Position numbers and translations under genes: made by a program. This document shows, piece after piece, positions 46,184-57,400 of a stretch of DNA of 64,000 nt (positions are counted from its first letter, which is position 1; each line of letters starts with the position of its first letter). The stretch spans positions 19,419 to 83,418 of the forward strand of contig KB307321.1 of NCBI GenBank assembly GCA_000328365.1, written 5' to 3'. Origin of the DNA: Capitella teleta. Its lineage: Eukaryota; Annelida; Polychaeta; Capitellidae. The notes below the pieces were generated by a model, which was not told where the DNA came from, did no database searches, and was given only the letters and a program-made list of their open reading frames with translations.

Positions 46184-49100
46184 TCACAACTTGCTTTTAG
46201 CTTCGTCAAACCCTTCAAAAACGACTTTGTATTGTTCAGACGAGGCATCACTTGAGAAATTGCCATTTTTCATGGCTGTGATGACTGGACGTAAATCTTG
46301 CTCACACCACCTGTTGGGAAACATTTTAAATCTGAATCAAATGATATAGTGACATAATGACCTTCTGGCAACAAACACATCTTGGGGAGTGGCATCCTCC
46401 CATGCAGCATGCTCCACAAGCAGCATACCTGAAATAATTCATTGTCAGCATCAATGATTTATTTGCATTAATTAAGCACATGTGCATGCAGTAAGACTGG
46501 CTCTCCCAAGTCTGTGCAGATCTGCATAGCATGATCATAGCATCCACGTTGGTGGGCTCAACATTACAAATTTTCCTATATTTATAATGTTACAGTATGT
46601 ATGCTACAACCACACTTTGTGTTATCATAGTGAGTTTATAATAAAGCAATTAGCATAGGAGTGGTTGTTATTTCTTCCTGGCTCATCAAACCACTCTCTT
46701 GAGCCAATGTAACAGAAATCACAACCTAATCATGCAAAATAATATAACATAATAGAATCACTCACCCATGTAGATCCTGGCCAAACTGTAAGCGAACTCT
46801 CTGGCAGCAAATTCCAAGAGAGCAGCATTATTTGCAGCAAAAGACAAGACTTCATTCGACGCCTGTTGCACGCTCAGGGCTGAGTCTCTCAACTGTGCAT
46901 TTTCAGTCGCCATGGCAACACGTTGAACAACGTCTTCGTGGAATGACTTTAAAGCAGCTCCTTTTGTCTTGGCCAAGGCACGCAGCACGTCAAGGGATAA
47001 GATATTGGTGGTTCCCTCCCAAATCGGAAGCACCTAATGTGAGAGGTATCAGTATGGATGGGAGGGAGAGGGGAAAGGGAGGATCGAGTTTCACCTGAGC
47101 ATCCCTCAGATGCACTGGCAAGTTGGTGTCCTCCAAATAACCAGCGCCTCCAAAACTCTCCAATCCTTCAGAAGCAACTGCTACAGCCTATGTGACAACA
47201 TCAAAGCCTCAAAAATATGCATCGCATATAGACACGGATGAGCAAACCTGCTTAGCTGTGTACAGCTTGGCAAGAGGAGTGAGGAGGCGGAAGATGTTTT
47301 GTTGTTTTTCTGCAATCATGCCACAATCAGCTAATCCCAGAAGACGAGCCATCTCAAGAGTCAATAGAGTCGCTGCTCTAGTTTCCATCTGATAACGAAT
47401 CATTTCTTTTCTCTTAAATTCATTGGCTTAATTTGAGTGTTCTATTCACCTCCATATTTGCAAGAACTCTGATGTGAATCGGGTGATTGTGAATCACCTT
47501 TCCAAAGCATTCTCGCGATTTGCTGAAATCCTTCGACAGATTTGTGATTCTGATTATTTTTCAACAGATACACAATGTATATCTCATGTGATTCGTTTCA
47601 AGCAGAAACATACCGCCGCATCCCACTGGCAGCACTGACTGAGTTGTGCAGTCTGGTTATCGTTAGCATGTTGCTGATGGCCGCAACCCCTCTGCCTTCA
47701 TCTGAAACCTATCAACAGATTGATACATAAAATCAAATTTTGAGCAGCAGATCAAGACGAACTCTAATCGCGCGCACTCCATCCAATAGAAGTTCTGCCG
47801 TGGGCAGCTGTCGCGTCCCTAACTTGTCCTTCATCCTTTGAACTTGAATGTTATTCAATGAACCGTCTTGGTTGCGGACGTCCAGATAAAACATTGACAG
47901 TCCTTTAGATCCCTGTAACTTCATATATGCAAAGGCAGCACGATATGCGTGAGCTCAGAGTAACCTCCGTGGGCTGCCCATCTTTGTCAACCACCCTGGC
48001 CAGAGTGAGAGCCATTTCAGAATCTGTGGCCGAGGTGAACCATTTGTAGCCATGGAGCAGATAAGAACCATCGTCCTGTGGAAGGGCAAGCGTCTCTGTT
48101 GCTCTGCCTGTCAAAAAACCTCAGAAGTCGAGATATATATGATCAGTGAACACTGACCAACATCTGACCCTCCTCGTCGTTCAGTCATCCACTGACCAGA
48201 TGTCCAGAAGGAGACAGGATCTCTGCTGATCAGATGCCCATACGCATGCTCATTAAGAGCAGGGTCGTTGATTGCCTGGATGAAATAACACGGTACACAT
48301 GTATGAGGTCCAAGGAGATTAGATCAAATCTCCTTGATGAGGTCAATGTGCCATAATCATTATTATACAGGTCAAGCACCACTCAGTTCATTTTAAGTCA
48401 GATTAAACTGAAGTCTGATTAGATTACTAGACCTTCTGATCTAGGCTACATCAATTACCTCTAGAGATTTTGCAGCTCCGTCAGTCATGGCCAGAGGACA
48501 GGAAAACAGACCCGATGATGGAGCATAGAGGTACAACTTGACGACTTGCAAAAGACGACTGGAAATAGCCAGATGGCTGAGATGAGACAAGGAATAAAAG
48601 CAGGATAGGAGCATCACCTCCATTGTTGATACTTGCGCTCGTAGGCAGTCGCTATCAATCCCTCGGACGCTGCGATTTCTTTCTGCTTTTTCCAAGCTTC
48701 ACACGTGACGATTTCATCGACACGATTTCCCCATGCATCAAACTGTTTGAGTATGGGCTGGTTGTGCTCACAATCGATGCCAAGTTGGTAAATGTCGGTT
48801 GCTACCCTTTTGCCAAACCGCTCCAAGTCAGGCTCGACGGCAGAGAAAATCTACTCATGGAAAGAGAATACGTTGGAATTATAGCTTACATAACACGAAG
48901 AAAGCACGGTTTCATTCAAATTATAATAAAGGGATTTGAATTGATCTGTGCAATGACATATTTATTGATACATTAACTAGTATATCACGCCCTCTTCAAC
49001 TAGCATCGTTCGAACTTCAAAGGTGTGTTGCAATATAGGTAACAAAAGGAGGAAAACAACAGTGAATCATTCATTACATGTGAAATAATAAAAAAGAAAG

Positions 49101-49408
49101 AATTGCAATGCACTTCACTTCACATGATCAGGTTAATTTTAATCAAGAATCAAATCAACAAACAAGCAAACCTCATGAGGCAGAAATCTCCGAAGATAAT
49201 TCCGAAGAGTAACATCAGCTGTGAACTGATTTCCTAACGAAGGAGCTTGTTGAAAGAATGTTCCAATTCTTGCCCTGGCGAAAGGAAGCTCAGCGCTGTT
49301 TGCCAGTTCTTCAACATGGTGTCTGGCCGTCTCGGGATCAGCTGTAGACATGGACAATGGCCTCAGTTGGGAGGTCGTCAACTTCCGAATGCTACGAAGT
49401 CGCAGCAT
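46184..49408 (-). CDS. AidB/ACDH-11-like acyl-CoA dehydrogenase
   Basis: Thirteen exons in phase, 619 aa: 49408-49172, 48850-48618, 48576-48459, 48275-48158, 48107-47965, 47912-47759, 47701-47614, 47522-47450, 47388-47248, 47187-47095, 47033-46766, 46428-46362, 46310-46184. FAD-dependent acyl-CoA dehydrogenase of the AidB branch (bacterial AidB, nematode ACDH-11). Seen: [31 protein letters not shown] (AidB M-T-E-K-Q-G-G-S-D-V); [49 protein letters not shown] with the Glu at the usual catalytic-base position. The first about 20 residues (R, S, T, L, no acid) look like a mitochondrial presequence. In nematodes the relative sequesters C11/C12 fatty acyl groups in cold adaptation; the substrate here is unknown. 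The donor at 47759 (GTTC|GTCTTG) is weak but keeps frame. Confidence 0.92.
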
Positions 49409-51525
49409 CTTTGAAACGTACTAAGCAGATAAAAAGATATTGTGTCAGAAGAGAAGAAAAAAATACACGAGTGATTAGATTGTGTGCATAGTACTGCATA
49501 CACATATACGTACTAGTACTTCCAGCGAGTTACATAAGTTGAACATTATTTCGATCGATAGCGCCGATTGTACACACATCATACGAATCGATCAAATGCT
49601 TAAGATTAAAGTGTCTTTTGTCAGGCAGCCCAGATGACCATACGTACGTACAACAGTACAATACGTATTGTTTTTAATTCATATGCAGTAGCCAATATGA
49701 TGGAAGATGCATCTCAGAAGACAAATGCACGTACAGCATTTGACCAACTAATTTCAATTAAAACATTTGCTGTCGGCTGTATATAATTCATTGATACATG
49801 GAATTTGATATAGGCTTAAAAATACACCGTACATGTATCGCCTCCGTCTCGTATTTAATGCGGGGGTGAATCGGATGGTGTGATAACTATGACATACTAG
49901 TAATATTATAAGCAATTCTCCTAATGTTAACAATGGGAGCCGTGAGTGAGCAGATCTTTCGGCATTTCTGAACTTCTGATAAACAGGAAATCTCGCACTC
50001 TTATGCATCTCGTGAAAATTATTTAAGGTATGGTCTCCCTGAGTTATTTAAAACTAAAAGTCGTACTGGTATTTCAATTGCTATAGCAATTCGTCAAAGT
50101 AAAACGATTGCTGAAACAATTAATCTCTATGAACTTCTATAAAAGCCAAAGGAGGTTAAAAAATATATTTACTCCATATAATATTATGTTAAAACCAATT
50201 AGTTCAGTTATTAAAATTTACCCACTTATTTTTTAAAGCTACCCGGTAATGACTGACTAACTTATTATACACAAATTATATGCCATGAATAATGACAAAA
50301 TGAAATATGAATAACATAATAAAAAGTAAATTTTGAAAGAAAGTGGAACATTATATTTGAATGTGTGTGGTGTGTATTCGCGAATAATCTTTTTGTCTGA
50401 GCTAAATCAGGTGATCCCCTGAAACAATGTAATTATATCAATGTATAGAATGTCAACTAGCTGTTGCAAGGCGCTTCAATACAAACTCTCTGCTTGTTTA
50501 GATTTCATGAAATAGACAGTAGTGAATAGTGATACGTTGTATAATTACAACAGCACTCGATCTCAAACAGAACAGTGTGCGAGCTATGCCTAATCGTCCG
50601 ATGTTGCTAATTGCCCACGATAAAGATAACTTTTGGTCGACTCTGTATATACATGTATTACGTATACTACATGTGTACTACAAGTACAGTTACACCGTTA
50701 TTGGGTTAACTGTCACGTGCCCGGGGTGGGCAGGACACACGTTCTCCGTCTAATTGGCCAGCATCGCGATCCAGTCCCTGTAGTAGGCAGCCTTTTGGGC
50801 TGGCCAAGGAATGACGAACTGCTCTGGATACGTGAAGTGGCCGCTGGTCGACGGAGAACTCCCCGATTTCCAACAAACACTTTTTTATTGGGGAAATCGA
50901 GAACAGATGGAGATTCATTAGAGGGTGCGGGCGTTTTACAGCCCCACCTATACAACATGGGGTTACGTAATACATCGTAAATACATCATATCAGGTGTCA
51001 CAGGTGGTCAGGCAAAAAAAATGGTTTGGGGACAGGGGTAACCGCGACATAACAACAGTTATATCAAATGAGCGCATATGCCGGTATATTTGGGGGTTTA
51101 GCAGTTAACTGTTATTTAACAGTTAAATGTGATTGTGTGCTTAATTCTGAATTTATGATTATTAAACGAATGTGTGATGCGCGGACTTGACAGCAATTAA
51201 CTTGTATTGATCATGAGGGCTGGTTATAATTTGACGGTTAACCAATGGTAAATTGCATGATTGCCAGCAAGTTAAATTTCATCGATTTACAATATAGTGA
51301 ATATACTAGTATTTGAGTACAATAACTGATCTGATCAGTAGATATTTGAAATTCACCCAGTTTAAGTCAGAAAAAGAAACTCAGCTGCACGGTGATGCAA
51401 ATAGGAATTTAGCTTCCAAATTTCAGTTCAATTTCAAAGCCGCTCGAGCTTTGACCTCCGAGTCATTTTTGATTACTGCAACCTCTATTTGACCCTCCAG
51501 CAAAGCCAGGTCAGTCGAAACTCCA

Positions 51526-51558
<33 letters not shown>

Positions 51559-51952
51559 TTGAGCTCCAAGAGGCTAATTAATTTGAACAATATATATACC
51601 AGGTACTTTGGTATAGATTATAGATTCAACAATCAGGTCGTATATTTACTAGGATATGATACTGACCTACTGACCTGAGGTCAGTAGGTCAGTTGATTGA
51701 TTTGGCAAATGAAATGAGGTCTAGGACCCCCTCTCCTTTCCCATTGTCTGACGAGCAGACGGCCACACCACCAGTCGTAGCAGCCAACTGGGTGTTGCAC
51801 AATGCTCCTTTCCGGTAATGGATAGTCAGATTGTGCATTTTCATTCATATGGGATAATTAATCTGATTGGTGTATTAAATTGAATATTCATGAAATAGCA
51901 TGCAAGCTTAACAATTTACACGTATATAATAATTGATTTGAATGGCAGCAAC
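49409..51952. other. gene-poor region upstream of the dehydrogenase
   Basis: Contains the dehydrogenase promoter region, then mostly AT-rich DNA. A GC-richer patch at about 50710-50960 has open frames on both strands, but none has recognisable motifs or splice context. A 27-bp A run (51525-51551) may be a retroposon tail; 51665-51686 holds a short palindrome-like TGACCTACTGACCTGAGGTC. Confidence 0.4.
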
Positions 51953-52020
51953 TAGCACAGATAAATCGGGCGAGGTCCATGTAACATGGACCCGTGGGTC
52001 TCGCCGTAGTATGTCAGCTA
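51953..52020 (+). mobile_element. 68-bp miniature element of the TAGC-end family
   Basis: Ends TAGCACAGATAAATCGGGCG and CGCCGTAGTATGTCAGCTA, identical in type to 53097-53929 (inverted) and 14199-14243. The middle is a palindrome around GTCCATGTAACATGGAC. Flanks GGCAGCAAC and GGCACTAGC agree only partly, so the target duplication is decayed. Confidence 0.65.
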
Positions 52021-52832
52021 GGCACTAGCCTGACTAGGCAGCAACCGGAAAGGGGCCCTGGATCTCCTCTTATATGACAAATCGGCCACCCGCATATTGC
52101 ATGTGTAGTCTCATTTCCAACACCTTGGAAGTCTGAAAAGTTGTGTGCGGCAAACCAGTCCGATTAATGAAGCACCCAACACCAACACTCGCAGAAGAGG
52201 GATATGATATACTATTACTAGACTAGTATACAGTCAGTGAATGTTTATATCCAATTACCACAATTAACGTTCACTCGCTCAAATCAAAGTCCAATGAATT
52301 AGTGCCATACTCAATAGATATTTATGTACCTTAATCCACTATAAACGAAAACGAAGTAATCCGGATAACTGTGCAACACGATGAACCAATGATGTATGTA
52401 ATCCTGTGGACAAAGAGCAGTTGAGTAATCCACTCGATGTTATGGATTTTACGCATTACATCACATGATCACTGATTTCAGTTTCGGTTTGTTTTCTGTT
52501 TTATGCGTTATGATTGACCATCCTTATGAGCGCCCCCTAGCGAACAAGGGACACAACACATCTTACCGAAAAATCATTTCTGTTGATACACCGTCATCAA
52601 GAACTAACTTCCGATTTTGAATCAAAGCATTTTCCACTGTTATTTTATTCTGAGTCTTTATTTCGGACTGTTTTGCTCACGTGGGTGAATTTTTTAGAAT
52701 TCAAGAATTATCGCGGACGCTGCACTCACTTTAATTTTCCTAACTTTAACTTTAATTTACTTTAAGTTTCAACACTTAAGTCAACAAAGTCTTGGAATCG
52801 CAACCCTCGAAATAATGATATAATAATTTTAA

Positions 52833-52915
52833 TTTATAATCTCGTTCAAAGACTCCTATTGCAATAAGGATCATCATCCCCAAAGAATATGGCTACAGAA
52901 TGCAGCTACCCTCGC
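52833..52915 (+). repeat. short interspersed repeat, copy 3
   Basis: Has AATCTCGTT, ATCATCCCCA and ATGGCTACAGAATGCAGCTA in the order found at 13541-13625. Confidence 0.6.
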
Positions 52916-53096
52916 TAAGGCTCATTGAGTCATTAATTAGGATTAAAGTTTTGACTCCAAAATCTTTGAATCATTTGCCAAAGAATTAAGAAAGGAGAGT
53001 GGAAGTCCTGTAGGGAATGTGAAGTCAACTGTCAAGAACCCAGGCTTAAGGTTTTGTGTCAGTCCCTCAGATGTTTTATGAGTGTATCCATTTCAT

Positions 53097-53929
53097 TAGC
53101 TGACATACTACAGCGAGACCGGGGGTCTCTCTACGGTAAACACATTCAAGCTCAGTTTGTGAATCACAATTTCTAGAATTCTACACTTGTAATGAGATTT
53201 ATGAAGGTACCAGGCACTGCAGAGCCATGTAAGGTAGAGCCTAGTACTAAAATATGTCCGAAACCAGTCCCAAAAACTAACGTAAAATGGATCCGCACTG
53301 AAAAAAGTGACATAACAGGTTTCTCCCCGCTTTCTGATTCTTGTGTTATAAGTAAACCAGAGCGCTGCGCCTACGTAGCGCGAAGTAAACATCCACGCAT
53401 GCGCATACAATTTTCCAGTGCTAAGCAGCTCAACATGCAGCCTATCTTTCCTTGCAGTTACGCAGATTTGGACCGAGTCTTTGCAAAGGAATACATGTAC
53501 ATTATTATTAGGCAATATTTTGTGCATCACCAATCAGTATATGAACAATTTTATTTATTCTCATTCGAAAGCCGTGCAAGAAGTTTGAGCGGGAAAGTGA
53601 AGCATGTGCGCCTGTTTACAGCGCAGTGCGCAAGCGCTGAGTGACGTCACTCGCAAAATGGTATTTACATCTTCATGAGGTGATTTTTCTGTGCAGGTTT
53701 TGATTAATGTAAGTTTGACGTGATGGCACAGGCTCATTGTTTTTTCTTGGAGCATAAATATACCTTCTAACGGCCCAACGGGAGGGCTTAAACACAAGGG
53801 TTTGTCGGATAATATGTGTATATTTATCATGCGATCGGGTGAGTGTGGAGCCTCGCAGTCAGTATACAGTAAAAGTAGTGGTTTACTGTCGGCCGAGGTA
53901 TGCATACCTTGCCCGATTTATCTGTGCTA
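53097..53929 (-). mobile_element. 833-bp Mutator-like non-autonomous element
   Basis: Ends TAGCTGACATACTACAGCG (53097) and GCCCGATTTATCTGTGCTA (to 53929) match the short elements at 14199 and 51953 read in reverse, and are imperfect inverted repeats of each other. Flanks CCATTTCAT (53088-53096) and CCACTTCAT (53930-53938) agree at 8 of 9 bases, a 9-bp duplication as made by Mutator-like transposases. The interior carries two overlapping open frames on opposite strands (plus 53192-53644, 150 codons; minus 53533-53108, 141 codons) with no motif I recognise; it may be captured host DNA. Confidence 0.7.
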
Positions 53930-53938
53930 CCACTTCAT

Positions 53939-54410
53939 TATCCTTGATAATTCCATGAATTCATTGATAAGACATTAGAAGCTTCATCATTGAGTCCATG
54001 GTCTCACTCGGTCACAAGACATATTTGCCATGAATTGGTAAAATAATGGTTAGTGCTATAGACCATATTATTTGGCATATATTTGATAAAGGCATCAACT
54101 GTAATATGAATTTATATGATGCAATAATCATTTAGCATGCATACCTAAGTACTAACTGGTCGTAGGCAGACGGACTCTATGGCCAGATCTTCATTCGTAT
54201 AAAATTAAAGAGAGCGTGTGTGTATGAACCGTTTATATAATATAATCACTTAATTAGAACAGGGATAAAATTATTTTTATTATTCATATAGAGCACTTAG
54301 TTCTCTTCATCATAATTAGTCAGTTCTCTTCATCATAATTAGTCATCTTCATCCTAAGTATTTTCGTTGCAGTCTGGCAGCTGATACAGGCTGTTGAATA
54401 GCAAAGCAAA
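53939..54410 (+). promoter_or_regulatory. SPT6 5' region
   Basis: AT-rich stretch. An acceptor (CGTTGCAG) at 54372, 38 nt before the SPT6 ATG, suggests a spliced 5' UTR whose first exon lies further upstream. A 22-bp motif (AGTTCTCTTCATCATAATTAGT) is tandemly duplicated at about 54299-54344. No TATA box stands out. Confidence 0.4.
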
Positions 54411-57400
54411 ATGTCTGACTTTGTTGACGAAGAGGCTGAGTTGGACTCTAACTCTGAAAGCGGCCATAGCGGTCATTCAGAGGCCAGTTCAGCGCCTGAT
54501 AATGATTTGGATGAACTGGTTGAAGGGCCATCCAGGAAGAAAAAGAAGAAGAAGAAAAAAGATCGCAGAAGAGCACAGATAGTAGACAGTGACGAGGATG
54601 AGGAAGATGGGGAGGACCTTGATCGTGATCTTGAAGGCCTCATTGATGATGATGTCATTGAAGAGGACCCTGATTCAGCAGATGAGGGAGAGGGTGACCG
54701 GTCAGGGCAAGGAAAGAGAGACCGCTCAGATGAAGAAGATGAGGATCTCAGTGATGAAGATTATGATTTACTGGAAGAGAACTTGGGCATCAAGGTGAAA
54801 CGCAAACAGCAGAAGCGCAAAAGGATCCGTGTCATGTCGGATGATGAGGAGAGTGCAAAGGGTTCGGAGGAGGGTGAGGGAGATGACAGGGAGGCCATTG
54901 CTCGGGAGATCTTTGAGGGAGAAGAGGAGGAAGGAGGGCGCAGAGAACCGCGCGATATTCCCATGGAAGACACCACCAAACTTGACTTATCAGCATCCGA
55001 AGCTGAATCTGGTATGCGAAATTGGAAGTTTTTCGTTCAAATTAATTACACTTGATTTCCAGATCCTGATGACTTTATTGTTGACGATGAAGGCCAACCT
55101 ATTAGTAAGCAGAAGAAGAAGAAGCACATCATCCACGATGATGCGTAAGTTTATTGTTTACTCTACTGCTTATTGTTGCTACTCTGGCTGTATCACTATA
55201 TGGATTGCAAATTCTTCCAACCGTGTGCTTGGTTGTTTCAGTGCACTGCAGGAAGCTCAAGACATCTTTGGCGTTGATTTTGACTTCAATGAGTTTGAAC
55301 AAGATGATGATGAGGAGGAGATGGATGATGTACGTCTGAGAACCCCCTCCTCTCCACTCTTTCTATTTCTCTCTATTTCTCTCTTTCTCTCCTCTTTTGC
55401 AGTATGAAGATGATGAGCAGGAAGATGGTGCTGAGGCTCGTCAGCGCGCCAAAAAATCTGCGAAGCAGAGAGCAAAGCGCACAACTATCTTTGATGTTTT
55501 TGAGCCGTCAGAATTGGAGCGAAGTCACTTTACAGACCGTGATCAGGAAATCCGAGCAGCCGATATGCCTGAGCGCTTCCAGTTGAGGGGGATCCCTGTA
55601 TGTCCGACAGAGAAAGGGGAGCTGAAAGAAGAGTCTGAGTGGATCTACAAACTTGCATTTTCCCAACCTCCCCTTTCACACCAAGAGAACTCTGAGCAGG
55701 ATGGAAATCGTAGCAACCGCAAGGGCCCTGGTACCATCAGCAAGATTCAGGAGGCTCTAAAATTCATGCGCAATCAGCAGTTTGAGGTGAGTGAAGTGAA
55801 CAGTGGGTAAGACATCTTCAGATCTCTCCTCCAGGTTCCCTTCATCGCATTCTACCGTAAAGAGTACGTTGACCCTGACCTTAATATCAATGACCTCTGG
55901 CGTGTATATCACTGGGATGAGAAGGTAATGAAATTGGCATTATTAACAAATGCTGATAGTTGGTTTGCAGTGGATGCAATTGAAAGCCCGGAAACAGAAC
56001 TTGATTCGTTTGCATGAGAAGATGCAAGAGTTCCAGTTTGAGCAGGTTGATCCAGAGAAAGACCTAGAGTCTCACGTTAGAGCTCTAACTGACGAGGACA
56101 TCGAAAGGTTAGCGGGTAGAAGCAGCATGTTTAACCTATTCACTCTGTGAACCACCCAGGGCGAGGAATGTACAGAACATGGATGAGCTGCGAGATGTGT
56201 ATCAGCATTTCATGCTGTACTATGGTCCAGATATTCCCAAAATGAAAGCCAGCCTGAGGGCCAAGAAGAAGAGAGAACGAGATGCAGAGAGGGCGAATCG
56301 TGACGGAGAGGGGGAGGGCAGAGGGGAGGGGGAAGAGGACAAGGAGCAAGAGGTGGACAACCTGAAGCAAGCCACACGCAAGACCGGATACATCCTCTGT
56401 GTGGAGGCGGGTTTAGGTGAGGCACCTGACTCTGTTTCTTCGCTCCTCTTGTCAACAAATTTTGTGCAGCCGAATTGGCCAGAAAATACGGATTGACTCC
56501 AGAGCAGTTTGGAGAGAATCTGCAGGATAACTACCAGCGACATGATGTTGACCAAGACCCAGCTGAACCCCTGGAGTTGGCAAAGGAATACGTGAAGAAG
56601 TGAGTCTGACCGTGTCATCCCTCATTGCCAGGCAGCACATTTAATTTTTCAGGCAATTCAATTCTCCTGAAGAAGTCTTGAAGGGCGCGCAGCACATGGT
56701 CTCCATGCAGATTGCGCATGACCCCCTGGTCAGGAAGTGCGTGCGGGAGACGTTCTATGAGCGTGCTAAGACCACGCTGCGGCCCACTAAGAAGGGCGTG
56801 AAGGAGATTGATGAAAGCCACCCCTGCTACACGTTCAAGTACCTCAAGAACAAACCGATCAGGGATCTTCATGAGGAGCAATTTATGCGCATACATCAGG
56901 CCGAACAGGACGGCCTTCTCACTTATGAGATCCACATTGACGAGAGGGACAACCTCCGACTGCAGGATTACTTTGATGAAATCAAGCAGCTGTACATTAA
57001 GGTCAGTTGCTCACTCATGCTCAATTTCTCACTCAAGCTGCTCTCCTGCAGGATGAGTTCAGTAAACACGTCCAGGAGTGGAATGACCAGCGATGCGGGG
57101 CGATTGAGAGAGCCCTCAATTTAATCCTCTTCCCGCAATTGGTCAAAGAACTGAAGGCTAAGCTTCTCGAGGAGGCTAAAGAGTGTATTATTAAGGTAAC
57201 GGAGATGTGATTGTGCTTGGCGTATATTGCTGTTTTGTTGTCTGCAGGGAGCATGTCGGCGTTTGTATAACTGCATCAAAGTTGCTCCGTACCAAAGCGA
57301 TCAGCAGTTGGATAATGATGAAGATGAAGATGACTCTGACGCCCACGGCCTCAGGGTCATGGGGCTGGCCTACTCAACCGATCGCTCAGAAGCAGCCTAT

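Noticed and set aside
50633-50980. Overlapping frames in a GC-richer patch upstream of the dehydrogenase
   Set aside because: Open on both strands without recognisable motifs or acceptor/donor pattern; GC content alone lengthens open frames.
56220-56618. Minus-strand open frames opposite SPT6 exons
   Set aside because: Shadows of the SPT6 frame; composition explained by the acidic and Lys-rich coding sequence on the other strand.
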